64,000 nt of DNA from Histoplasma ohiense (lineage: Eukaryota; Ascomycota; Eurotiomycetes; Onygenales; Ajellomycetaceae): contig JAEVHH010000003.1 of the NCBI GenBank assembly GCA_017607445.1, positions 434,001-498,000 on the forward strand. The letters run 5' to 3'. The notes beneath the pieces are model-generated. The model had not been told where the DNA came from, searched no databases, and saw only the letters and a program-made list of their open reading frames with translations. Made by a program: the position numbers and the translations under genes. Positions within the stretch are counted from its first letter, which is position 1; every line of letters begins with the position of its first letter. Shown here piece after piece: positions 51,017 through 61,219 of this stretch.

Positions 51017-51703
51017 GCTGCTGGTGTGTGGATCGCCGATGTTCTTGCTATACTGTGCGGACAAGGTATCTTATATTAGAACTTGCTTTCTATTACAACT
51101 GGCAGAATACTACTAACTGTACTGTAGATGAGAGAGGGCAGAGTGGGCAGGATGAGCAGAGAATGATCTTTGCAGTGTGATATTGTTGCATGAAGAAGGA
51201 AGAAAGAATGAAAGAAAAAGAAGATAGCAAGTTATTTCTTTATTCATATTGTTGATTCCTCTTTGTGTTGCCATGCAACAGAGTGATTGCTTTCATACTT
51301 CATCTCTGAGTGCAATCAGCAAATCTGGTGGATTCCATCTACATCTTATTTTTGCAACAAATACTTTCTGCACAGGCTATTGCTGAATGAATTACAGCTA
51401 TTTTGGATACAAAATCATTTTGATTAATCAGAAACAAGTGTTCAACATGCTGTCAGAAATATATCTACAGAATTTCAGATGAACAAGAAGATTTTCTGAT
51501 GTAGTGGAATCAGCAATTCTGCTGCAGCTATAACTATAACCAAATGCAAGATAGATGATATGACAACTTTCATCGGTGAATATCAAAGCAGATGTATTCT
51601 AATAATATATGATAAAGTATATATTAACTAATTTATATATATAAAATGCATAGAAAACTAAATATATTGAAATAGAAATAGATTGCATTGGAAATCTCTA
51701 CAT

Positions 51704-52841
51704 CATCTATCTTTTGCTGAAAGTGTCTCTGAAAATTTGATCTTTTTCTGCACCTCCTCCCACACATCTTCCACTGCATGTCTTTTTTTGGCTGTTGGGG
51801 TATTCTGAATCGCCTCTGCAAAGTCATCTCTGGCAATTTCCTGATATTCGGGAACATTGCTCATCAGATCTCAAAATGTCAGGATATTTTGCCATTGCAT
51901 CATGACTGCAGTGGAATTTTCATTCATTTCAGCATCATCAAATATTTTGACCTGGGTTGCCAGATTGGCATATATCTCTGTTTTTGAAATCAGTTTCTAG
52001 TTTTTGGAACAATTTGAATTATGCTAACTTATGTTTCATATACCATTGTCCTTGCTCAGAGGATCGGTCAAAGTCGATCACTTCCCACATTCAATAAAAA
52101 ACCAGGAAGAACTTTTCAGCAGTGAATGACTCACAAAAGTAATCAAAGATGGTTGTTTCTTCATAACAATTATGCAAGCTGATTACCTCTGAACTTGCTC
52201 TGCTCTTTGCCTTTTCTTGTTGGACATGGTTCTATATTGATATTAAGTTAGCTAACTTGACCACAAAAGTTTAGATTTCTCTAAGATTCCCTGCTGAATT
52301 CCCATCAGAGATTTATGATCTCTCATCAAGAATTTGTTATATTCTGCTGAAAAGTTGCTATTTTGCTAAATCTAAATACTTGTCTTCATTTCCTTTAATG
52401 ACCTTGATTTCCAGGTCTTGACTGTGTCCAGCATTGTTGTTCTGCTGGATGAGAATGTATATGATGTTTTATCATTGATTTTGGTTATTTTTGTGACTGT
52501 CTGGTTGAGATTTTCCTTTGTGAAGGACAGGAAATACATCCATTTGGTCTCTAGCTGCAGACATTGCTCTGTCAGATGAATCTTCTTCTCATACATTTTG
52601 GCATTGAGGTGTCTAGTTCTCTGACATCTTCTGAGCAGATTGCTTGTTGGTGAGGAGTTTGATTCCTTCTTGTCTGTTGAGCATTCCTCATTGATGTCAT
52701 TGTGTGCCTTCTATGGTTAAGAAATGTTAATATTGAATTTCCTTTGAAATCAGTGAATTGTCTCATTAAATCTACCAGATGGGAAAGTTCGGAAAGATCT
52801 AGCATATCAGAGTCAATGAGAGTATTCATTTTGAAATTCAA
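51704..52841 (-). pseudogene. Second minus-strand transposon gene remnant
   Basis: Separate open minus-strand segments look coding: 52,841-52,572 (LDLSELSHLVDLMRQF), 52,596-52,372 in another frame (HLTEQCLQLETKWMYFL, NLNQTVTKITK) and a 50-codon segment ending at about 51,704 (DDFAEAIQNTPTAKKRH, VWEEVQKKIKF). They are Glu/Lys/Leu-rich and helical. The frame change near 52,590 and gaps between segments may be introns or decay. I cannot name the protein or join it with confidence. It is nearly free of CpG, like its surroundings. Confidence 0.4.
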
Positions 52842-53142
52842 TTGTAATTCTAGTCAATTGATGATACTGGTTTTGGAAGCTTGCAGAAATATAATCTTGA
52901 AATAAAGAAAACAGTTTGATTGTTAATATTAATTTGATGTAGGTTGTTGCTGATTGCGGCTCTTATTGATATATTCCTTTTCAGTAATTCAACCTCATCT
53001 CTTTATTTTATCCCAAAGACCACTCACCCACTTCATTCATATCTTTTCAACTATGCAACTTGTTTCTACAAATCATATCAGAAAGCAAAATGTCATATCT
53101 GTTTAATTGAAATTTGAAATGATATCTGCTATCTGCCTCTAG

Positions 53143-56100
53143 GCAAGATTCTGGGGATGATCAATCAGAATTCCAACCTCAGAGCCCCCTTTTCAAAGAA
53201 ACAGCAGAGGATTTCACTGACAGTGGCTCTGACAATGATGTTTCTGATGAAAAAGCATTGCTATTCCCAGTACATTTATCACTTTTAATGTCTTATTATT
53301 ATAAAAACTAACATTGTCTAAAGGCAGAGCCATATAATGAGGATGCTGCTGATAATGTCAAGCATATAGAGTGGCTTTTGAAAGCAGGTGCTGAGGAGAA
53401 TATCCTGGAAAATATCTCAGAAAATGATGATCAAGAAGATTCTGACAAGTCAGTCACTGAAGATATTGCTATGGAAGATACTGCTATCAAAGATATTGCT
53501 GCTACTGTTCTCTATTCTATCAATGAATTTGTTGATTCTGATCCAGCAATTGATATAGCTCACAAACACAGTAACTTCGACATGAATTCATTTGTTCTGG
53601 CAATGGGACTCTGGGCTGAAGAGTCAGGTATTTCCTGAAAAAACTACCAATCACTGCTGCAAATCCTGCATTTATTGAAGGATACATCACTGATAAGTCT
53701 GCTCCCTGAAGGTCTATCAACTCTGAAAAAGCAATGCAGAGCACAATTTCTGATTTTGTCAGTCAAGAAAACATCAATTCTGATAGTGTCATCAATGCAA
53801 ATGTTAACTCTGAGTTCTGCTCAGAAAAATCTTGCTGTATCTTTCATGAGATCACTCTACTTTCAAAATCCAATTCCATTAATATCTGCTCTTCTCAAAT
53901 CCCCAAATTTCCGGCGACAGATGCATATAGAAATGGCGGAACTTGTCAACAATCTCACTGAGTTATAGCAATCTCACAGTTGGGGGAGCTCTGTCAAATA
54001 TTGTTTCAGTGACTTTGCATGATATCCATCAACAAATAAACCTCTTTTTCCTTCCAATTTTATTTGGTATCAGTGTGGGAATCTTGAATGCTACTGCAAA
54101 TCGGGGTTGAATGATATATCTCATATTGAAAGAGTGTGTTTTGTCGGATGTGATCACTGACATTCAGACATGGGGATGGGGCCTCATATGATAGTTCTGG
54201 AAGTTCAAGGAGTCATTCATCATACTCCTCAGATAGCACAAAGATTACCATCCTTGAATCCACCATTTGTCCCATTTGAATTAATTGCAATGGAAGATGA
54301 GATGAAATATATCTCAATTACTCAGATTCTGGACCAACTTGATGTTCATGTGGATACAATGTTTGAATCAGATTCCAATCTACCGGCGGAATATGAGAGT
54401 AAAGGTCAGTATTTTCTTCACTGGGTTATGAGAACCAAGACTGGAGCTGTTGAGATATGGCTATATTGCAAGTCTTTGCTGATTCAGACTGAGTTGGAAA
54501 TTGCTGCACATGGATGAGACATTTTGGAAAGCATATTTTGCTCTGATATAAAAGTTATTTCCCTGTCATATCAACTATTTATTGATGGATTTGATTTATA
54601 TCAGAACATGTACTGAAGCTTGATGGGTTTTTATATGATTCCTGCACTGAGTGCTGTTGAGTGCTCAAAGAGAAACAATATTTTTACTCTAATCTTTGAT
54701 CCTCATGGCACCAATTTTCTTGACACTGTTGCTGCGTTGTCACATGGCTTATCTACATTGAATTGTGAGGGGGTTATGATGGATATCAGTGAAGAAAAGA
54801 TGAGGGTTGTTGCATCTTGCCTTGCATTTCTCAGAGATATACCACAGCAAAATAGCAATGCAGAGATCAAAGAACCAACAGCAAGAAGATCATGCTGCAG
54901 CTGCTTTATTGATGACAAGAATTGACCAAATCTGAACTATGATCTATACAATAACAGCTGATTTCACTATCATATGCAACATCTTCAGGCTAAACTGAAT
55001 GATCTGCTGAATCCCACATGCAGAGATCAAATGTGTCAAGAGCAAGAAATGGCATCACAGACTGTATCTCTTTTTCAGATATGTTCAAGTTTGAATTTGA
55101 TCTCTTTTTTCCCATCTGATTCATGTCATAGTGAGTTCACTGATATATCTGAGATTTTGCATTCATTGCTGGTCAGTACTATCTTGTCACTGCATGATCA
55201 GCTAGAATACTTCTGAATGTTGCAGACATTCCCTTTTTCTTGTGATTGAAATCATCTGCAGTTGCTGATCACTCATCTCAAGAAGTATCAGCTTCAAGAA
55301 CATGCTTGAGCTTCAATCATTATATCTCTTGTCTTGTGATGTGAGCTCAGAGAGGAATGACTCAGTTCAGCAATCAAGCAGATCATTTCTGCAGCATTTT
55401 CAGCACCAAATCAATCATCTATTGATCTTATTATTCAGGTATATGCAGCTATTGCAAGGAGTAATAGTCTATTGATGTCTCAATCTTCAAGAGAAAATGA
55501 TTCTGAAGTGGCTTGTCAAATCATACTTGCAGCCCACTGACAGCTACAATTTCTTATTGAAGCTGTGGTGAGAGCAGTGATGACATTTGAATCATCTCAA
55601 ACTGGTTCAGTTGTTAGCTGTCAGTCATTCTCTGCTCCAACAGTGGGCACAGTTGCTACATGTACTGGCGGCAGTGATTATACAAAAAAAGTGAAGCTTA
55701 TATGGTATATGAAGAGTTGGCTGAATATGCATATTGGCTTGCACTATGTTGAGCTGATTAAAGAATACACTGTATCTAACAATTGCAATATTCTGACAGA
55801 AGAGGACAAGCATTGAGACTACAAGAATCTAGTGCAGTGAACAAATCATTGAGATGTGGAAAAGACACTGCTCTTGCAGAAGAGTTTTCAGTGAATCTTG
55901 CAACTAGTATTGAGAGATTTCTTTGACAGCTCTGACATGTGTCTGGCACAGAAGATTCAGAATTTGCATACACATTGCTCAGCACTTTTCAATAATTTGC
56001 TGAGAATGGATGAAGAAGCTGGAGATGAGGATGATGATTTGCTGAACTACTCTGTCAAGTTGATGCCAACAAAAGATCATATTGCTCCGAAGATTTTTGA

Positions 56101-56890
56101 TTGTCTATCATCAAGCAAGATGTCAGAGAAAGTTGACATACAATTTACAAATCTCTTCAAGCTTGAATTGCTTCATCCATTTCTCAATAAGCTGTGAGAA
56201 TTCTATGACACTGATTGGAATAAGTCCTCAGTTTTGAAACTAGGTCATCATCTGATTCTTTTCTATAATAAGTTGACATTCTCAGTTTGATATGTCTCTT
56301 CAACTAATCAATCAATCAGTTATTGACTTGTTAACATATAAACCAGGGAGTGTGTTCACCAAATCTCCCTCATGGAGGGGGATATCCTTCAATATCAGAG
56401 GGCTGATCTTGGCTGGATTACAATCATCTTTGTCCATGAAATGAGGGGGGTCAAGCAGATTTTCTTTACACTTACTTCTCTACATCATGTCAGGCAGGAT
56501 CGCCTGCTGAATCTGCTGATTTTACAAGAGAATTCTGACAGTTACACTATTGTCGGGCTTCTGGTGGTTCAAAAGACAGCATTGCATGACATTTCAATAC
56601 TGAATAGTGATGAAAATGACAGTTGTTTGGTGTATGAACCATGGGCAACAAGATATTTACATTACACTTGAAATGTCTTGTTTCTTTAGATAGTAAGCTA
56701 CATTAGTTGATGAATAGTTTGATTTGTATGGAGTAGTTAGCTGAATAGTATGCATTGGTTCGCCAACAGGACAGTATATCATGATTCACAGTATCCCAAT
56801 AGTATCTTGATGGTGGCATCTGATTACATGGTGACTGAGCTGTGCCCCAATGGTGTCAAGAAGTCCTGTGCCGGTTCAACGCCATCTTGA
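53143..56890 (+). pseudogene. Decayed DNA transposase-like gene in one continuous frame
   Basis: An apparent exon starts at 53,143 after CTCTAG. A 54-nt intron (53,270-53,323, GT...CTAAC...AG) follows. From there all open segments (53,378-53,638; 53,675-53,968; 54,170-54,517; 54,620-54,925; 54,974-55,216; 55,565-55,816; 55,898-56,197; 56,372-56,671; and a tail to 56,890) lie in the same frame. Nine stops fall between 53,324 and 55,216; eight are TGA (53,636; 54,020; 54,158; 54,515; 54,614; 54,923; 54,959; 55,214) and one TAG (53,966). The TGAs sit where Arg (CGA) fits. Conserved-looking blocks are LAMGLWAEESGIS, LPEGLSTLKKQCRAQ, FIDGFDLYQNMY, GPHGTNFLDTVAAL, IPQQNSNAEI followed by a CxxC, and ADLGWITIIFVHEMRGVK. 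The order DGF - GPHG - PQQ - CxxC recalls TNP2/Plavaka-like (CACTA-related) transposases; this is from memory of the family. Confidence 0.65.
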
Positions 56891-57004
56891 TGTTTAATTT
56901 TCGGCAACATGTCACCGAAATCAATGGTGGAACATGTGTTACGATCGGCGACACGTGACCGGCGTGGAACGGTGGAACCACCGTGGAATCACCGTAAATT
57001 GACC

Positions 57005-57534
57005 CTACGTTCTTCCGGTAAGGATCCATGGATATTAGCTCGTCACTACAGATGTAGATAGATGATAGCAACCAACCAAGGTTCAACCCTCTTACAGCAA
57101 TACCCTAACAAATTACCAATAAATTTAGGCGTACAAGACTACTCCGTAAGTAATTTGTATATTGTATATTATATAATGTAGTTCACCCTGCGGCACCTAC
57201 CTTTTTCCATACAATTGAAATCAAGGATGGTCAGCTATTGATATCTCACACCCACTCTATTAAAACACGATATAATTGATAATTTATGAATACAAATATA
57301 TGTTTTAAGTAATAAAGATTTGAAATTTGAAATCAGGTGTATCTTGTTGAGCTATAAGTCTGCTACAACAGCGTTTTCTTATAAATTATAGTGGTTAACT
57401 ATGTAAATTATGAGAAATACTGGGAGCTTGTCGCTTGCTATGTGCGAGGATAACGTTGTTGTCATTACTAAACTATACGCGAGAGGAACACAATATGTTG
57501 GGGGGCACGTGATAGGGTAGCCGTACCTAGGTAG
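57005..57534 (-). repeat. Right inverted terminal blocks, split by 467 bp
   Basis: The inner block is at 57,005-57,025 and the outer block at 57,493-57,534, both in reverse orientation to the left end. The 467 bp between them are AT-rich, non-coding and contain TACTCCGTA at 57,140-57,148. An insertion into the right terminus would explain the split (inference). Confidence 0.65.
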
Positions 57535-57611
57535 TACCCACTAACTGTTGGGGGGATTGGATTGAGTGATTCGTAACCCTCTATATTATACCACCACAGC
57601 GCTGGTGATCG

Positions 57612-57699
57612 AGCTCTTTTGCCCTAGTGGCCTAATACTAACACCTGGGCATGCTAGAGGGCCACGTGACAATATCTATTGAAGCGGGGCAAAAGAGCT
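57612..57699. repeat. 13-bp perfect inverted repeat
   Basis: AGCTCTTTTGCCC at 57,612-57,624 is matched by GGGCAAAAGAGCT at 57,687-57,699. A related phrase (GCGCTGGTTGTGATCAAGCT) lies near 61,181, so this belongs to a dispersed repeat. An LTR-like TGTTGGGGGG starts at 57,546, with CCTAACA near 57,747, but no target duplication supports an LTR. Confidence 0.6.
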
Positions 57700-58689
57700 G
57701 TTACACACGTGTGCCAACATGCTAAAGCCTCGGGCCTAACACCCCCACCCTTGTGACTTTCAGTTACTCTGCAATTTATTCCTTTTTCATATTCAGGACA
57801 AGTCTGGACAACAGATTTTAAAATGCTGACTGAAAAAATCTTTGATGATTTTCATTGTTAATTATATAGCAGTACTCATTTAAAACTATTTCACTAGTAC
57901 TAGCTTCAGCTTATTACACATCTCATCACACAAATGACAGTGATTCTGTCCGGGTTACAGTTGAACGTGGTTTATTGAAACCTGAATGTGGTTTTAAAAA
58001 GTGGGTCTTGTAGATAAACCATGCTCAGTTTTTCACACTAGTAATAAACAATGGCATGGTTTAGAGTAGAGCTCTTTTAAAAACCATATTCAGTTCTACA
58101 GAGTGTGCATACTAACTGAACATTGAAGATGCCTACTATCTGCATATTCTGTTCAAGAAATTGATGATGATTAAATATGAAAAAGAAAAAGAAATTGTTG
58201 ATAAGTATTGTATTGTAATAGAATTCTCTTTCAATAATATATTGAAGAAAAAATTGACTATGATTGTATATAGTATCAATGAGTTTGCGAGTATTATCAA
58301 TGATTGTTATCAATTGTATATATATTATATAATCATCAGAATGGGATCAAACTTAAGCTAAAATTATAATCAGTCTCAGAGTATATTCTTATTTTTCATA
58401 GTCAGTTACTTTGTATAGAATATTAAAATTTACTAGTTATATGATAGCTATATTAGATTTAAATTTGATTCTTTTACACTTTATTTCTGAAAATTTTAAT
58501 TCTTTTATACTCTCATTCGAAATTCTGATCCTATTGGAAATCACACCAGGAAATGCCAGTACACAATTGCAGAGTGGGATTGTGAGAAGAATATAAGTGC
58601 ACAAGTGTGGAGTGATAGAGAATTGATTGTGTAAGTTGACTACTAACAGATGCTAATCTGTCACAATTTCTTCTTAGACTCTCTATAAG

Positions 58690-58925
58690 TGTCGGAAATG
58701 ATATCTCGTATATCAAGAATCTTATAACATCTCGCTAACTGAAACCCGATTACTGCCCGCTGAATACGAGCACTGCCTCTATCATATGTTCAAGCATTCT
58801 CTTTCTTTTAATACTGCCTGGTTAATGTGGTTATCATGTAATTATTGGAGTTATAGTAACGAATTCAATTTATCTATCGATATTCAGTATTTGGGTCAAT
58901 ATTCGGACTTTATTCAGTTCCGACA
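58690..58925 (+). mobile_element. Copia-type 5' LTR
   Basis: It starts TGTCGGAA and ends TTCCGACA, perfect inverted LTR ends. The element interior with a primer site follows directly. The 5-bp flanks do not match (ATAAG / GTTAT), as expected when the 3' LTR is not next to it. No second LTR copy is seen in the window, so the element is truncated. Confidence 0.7.
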
Positions 58926-58939
58926 GTTATGAGCCCGGG
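58926..58939 (+). other. Primer-binding site for half-tRNA-iMet (copia type)
   Basis: GTTATGAGCCCGGG directly after the LTR is complementary to the anticodon region of initiator tRNA-Met (GGGCTCATAAC). Drosophila copia and many fungal copia elements use this internal half-tRNA priming mode. Confidence 0.7.
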
Positions 58940-59177
58940 TTAGCTACCTATCGCTATCTATTCAATTACATTAATACCTATCTATATCTATCTTGATATC
59001 TATCTATACCGACCTCCTCATCGGCGACGATTGCGGCATTATCTATATCTATCCGATCTCATCGACCTACGTATCGACGAGAGATAGCGGCGAAATATCG
59101 CTTATATCCGTACGATTCTATATTGATTATATCCACTCGATTCTATATCGGTTTTATATCTGTATACAACGGCCAAT

Positions 59178-59297
59178 ATGTCAGCAGAAAATTCCTCATC
59201 AAAAGCTTCACTCTTTCTGGATTCTTCTAGGAGCTGGAACTTATGGTACAAGATGATACTAGAACTTGCCACAGCTTCAAGTACTGAATCTTGTTAG
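59178..59297 (+). pseudogene. Copia Gag N-terminal fragment
   Basis: An ATG about 250 bp after the primer site opens 39 codons reading MSAENSSSKASLFLDSSRSW, followed by NLWYKMILELA, which matches the usual copia Gag start (Trp-x-x-Trp near the N-terminus). It stops at TAG, and traces of coding continue to about 59,440 with further stops. It is a dead remnant. Confidence 0.5.
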
Positions 59298-59471
59298 TGA
59301 GGAAAGTTATAATAGAATGAGTGAAATATCTAAACCTACTCCTTTAGAGTTCCCTACTGAGCACACCATAGAAGAAAGGATTATATGGGATATGGAGAAT
59401 TCAAAATACAACAATGATATCAACATCTATTAGGCAAGAGATCTTCAGATAGAGTGGCCGCTAGGACCATT

Positions 59472-59521
59472 AGAGTGGCCACTGAGACCATGAATTACAC
59501 ATTTGATTTGGTTTGGTTTGG
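59472..59521 (+). repeat. Dispersed repeat with 10-bp inverted ends (copy 1)
   Basis: ACTGAGACCA at the left is matched by TGGTCTCAGT at the right, around ATGAATTACACATTTG and GGTTTGGTTTGG. A diverged, inverted copy lies at 63,898-63,948. Confidence 0.6.
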
Positions 59522-59838
59522 TCTCAGTCCATTTCTTGGTGTGATTTCCCAGTGGGACCATGATTAGAATGGGAGTGTACAGTGACTAGAATTATTAAAA
59601 CATGAGTGAAATGGGACTAATAACTCTTGATATTTCATGTAAAGTGACTGACTATCAAAAATAAGAACATGATCTGGGATTGATCATGATTTTAACTGAA
59701 ATTTGATTCTATTCTGATAATTATATAATACATATCTAAATATTAATCTGATGATATGATTGGTTGAGATATTACCTCTATCTACTGCTGCTAATCAATC
59801 TATCACTGCCAATCTATATTGAGTAAATCATGGTTCTG

Positions 59839-59868
59839 TTTGGTCCCATTTTGTAAAATGGGACCAAA
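59839..59868. repeat. Near-perfect hairpin palindrome
   Basis: TTTGGTCCCATTTT and AAAATGGGACCAAA face each other across a GT loop. Pairing continues imperfectly outward (GTTCTG / CAGAAC). Related GGGACCA phrases occur nearby at about 59,551-59,557. Confidence 0.8.
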
Positions 59869-59973
59869 TAGAATCAGAACTGTTAATTTATAAATAAAAC
59901 ATGATCTGAAACTACAATTATAATATAAATCATGTAAAATGACTGATTTGATAAACACTATATGGGATCAGAA

Positions 59974-60355
59974 TGTGACGGGTTAGCACTCATTAGTAGT
60001 TAACTTACACAACCAACTCCCCTTCTACACCCATTCACCCTTCTCATCGCAATCCCGCTCCGCGCTCGCGTAGTTCCTAACAATTCCTCTGCATAACCCT
60101 TGATGTTCTCATCGTGATACTGCTCCGCACTTGTGTAGTTCCTAATGATTCCTCTGCATATAACCCTTAATATTCTTCCACTCTGCGCTCCACTGTGGCG
60201 CGGCTTCTGATATTCCTCCATCTCAATCTCCCCTCTATAAGAACCCCTTCATACGACCTTTTCTTCTGATCTCTTTTCTCTTTCTTTCTTTAATCAATTC
60301 GTAATCTGTATTTAGGATGGTGCTTAGTCCGTTAATCGGTAGTACGCCCGTTACA
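59974..60355. mobile_element. Solo LTR (Gypsy-type) with 5-bp target duplication
   Basis: It starts TGTGACGGG and ends CCCGTTACA (inverted ends with one mismatch) and is flanked by CAGAA on both sides (59,969-59,973 and 60,356-60,360). Inside are a pair of imperfect 66-bp direct repeats (60,042-60,107 and 60,108-60,174), differing largely by C-to-T/G-to-A changes, and a CTATAAGAACCCC promoter-like box near 60,234. 382 bp is normal for fungal Gypsy LTRs. Internal sequence is absent, so this is a recombined solo LTR. Confidence 0.88.
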
Positions 60356-60447
60356 CAGAACTAGGATTAGTAAGATATTTGTTATGAATCTATGGCACAA
60401 CCCTGAGAGTCATTGGACAAGAGACGACTAAGGATAAATCTCGTAAG

Positions 60448-60514
60448 AGGCTTGCTAGGTTAGAGACTCGGTAGCAAGTTCGGATCAGATTAGCTCAAAG
60501 TGAAATGGCTGAGT
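60448..60514 (+). repeat. Dispersed repeat X, copy 1
   Basis: GACTCGGTAGCAAGTTCGG, then ATTAGCTCAAAGTGAAATGG. A diverged direct copy is at 63,440-63,496 (GATCGGGTTAGCTCGAAGTG and TGGCTGAGTTTGGG), and a partial copy near 61,850-61,899 (GAGAGACTTGGTAGCAAAC). Confidence 0.6.
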
Positions 60515-60925
60515 TTTACTGAGATAACTAGATAATAATGAAAAACCATGTTCAACATTTTAACCACAGTAGTTATTGATGGACACATTAACCATACTGA
60601 AAGTTGTTCCGGTCCGAAAAATTAACCATGTTCATGTCTGAATAAACCACATTCAACTGTACGCCCGATGCTATCATATTTCTAGAAACTCTAATTCTTA
60701 ACTAACTATGATTTCAATCTCTAACCCATAATTCTAAAACTCATTTGTATTATGAATGATGAAGATGTTAGTTAGTGATGTATTTAGATTCTAGTATGTA
60801 TAGTTTTAGTGTATCTTCAAGGCCCACATTTTAGCCTTGTTCATAAAGTCAATAGAGCATATTTTCTACACTAGTGACGATGAGCAGCGATTGAGATATA
60901 AACGTTATATTAGTTAGTATGATCT

Positions 60926-60985
60926 TGGCCGCTCGGTGAGGGATTTCAAACTTGATGCCCCTCCACGGTACCACAGGTTCGAATC
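60926..60985 (+). other. Degenerate tRNA-like / SINE-head candidate
   Basis: TGGCCGCTCGGTGAGG resembles an A box, and GGTTCGAATC, 50 bp further, is a perfect B box. The T-stem and acceptor stem do not pair, so this is not a functional tRNA. A tRNA-derived SINE or tRNA pseudogene fits best. Confidence 0.35.
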
Positions 60986-61219
60986 GGAGAGTATCCATGT
61001 GGAAAGTCCTCTTTACTCAGACAGTCCTTTTCTGAGCGGAGACAATGCTTAGTTAGTCACTCTGGATTCTTGTATAAGAAACAGTTATAGTTCCCTAGCT
61101 GATCAACAAGAAATGGCAGTGGAAGAGTAGAGCAAAGAGAGGCCTGATTCCGGTAGTTGCATGGGGATGTTGAGAGCATGGCGCTGGTTGTGATCAAGCT
61201 CTTCTGTCCCAGGGGCATA

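Larger units (their letters stand above)
49392..57534. mobile_element. Large CpG-poor DNA transposon with three decayed genes
   Basis: Two inverted sequence blocks bound the region. Outer block: 49,392-49,435 against the reverse complement of 57,493-57,534 (CTACCTAGGTAC ... CAACATAT; 35 of 42 aligned positions match, with one 2-nt gap). Inner block: 49,434-49,454 against the reverse complement of 57,005-57,025 (ATCCTTACCGGAA-AACGTAG; 20 of 21 match), with weaker similarity continuing inward. On the left the blocks adjoin; on the right 467 bp separate them. Inside are two minus-strand gene remnants and one plus-strand transposase-like gene of about 3.7 kb. I found no convincing target duplication, so the exact ends are uncertain. 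The size, gene content and GPHGTNF...PQQ...CFID pattern suggest a CACTA-related or Plavaka/KDZ-like transposon (inference). Confidence 0.7.
57958..60659. mobile_element. Tc1/pogo-type DNA element (2.7 kb) with nested insertions
   Basis: The left end CAGTTGAACGTGGTTTATT (57,958) and the reverse complement of the right end CAGTTGAATGTGGTTTATT (ending 60,659) agree at 18 of the first 20 positions, with weaker similarity for about 45 bp. Each end is flanked by TA (57,956-57,957 and 60,660-60,661), the expected Tc1/mariner/pogo target duplication, and CAGTTGAAC is typical of pogo-like ends. No transposase frame survives. The interior is AT-rich and holds the copia-type and Gypsy-type remnants listed separately. 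Confidence 0.65.

Noticed and set aside
50752..51180. Poly-Cys/poly-Leu/poly-Val frames across the triplet repeat
   Set aside because: They are six-frame artefacts of the (TTG)n microsatellite.
57546..57747. LTR candidate TGTTGGGGGG...CCTAACA
   Set aside because: The ends match only with a mismatch and there is no target duplication or primer site.
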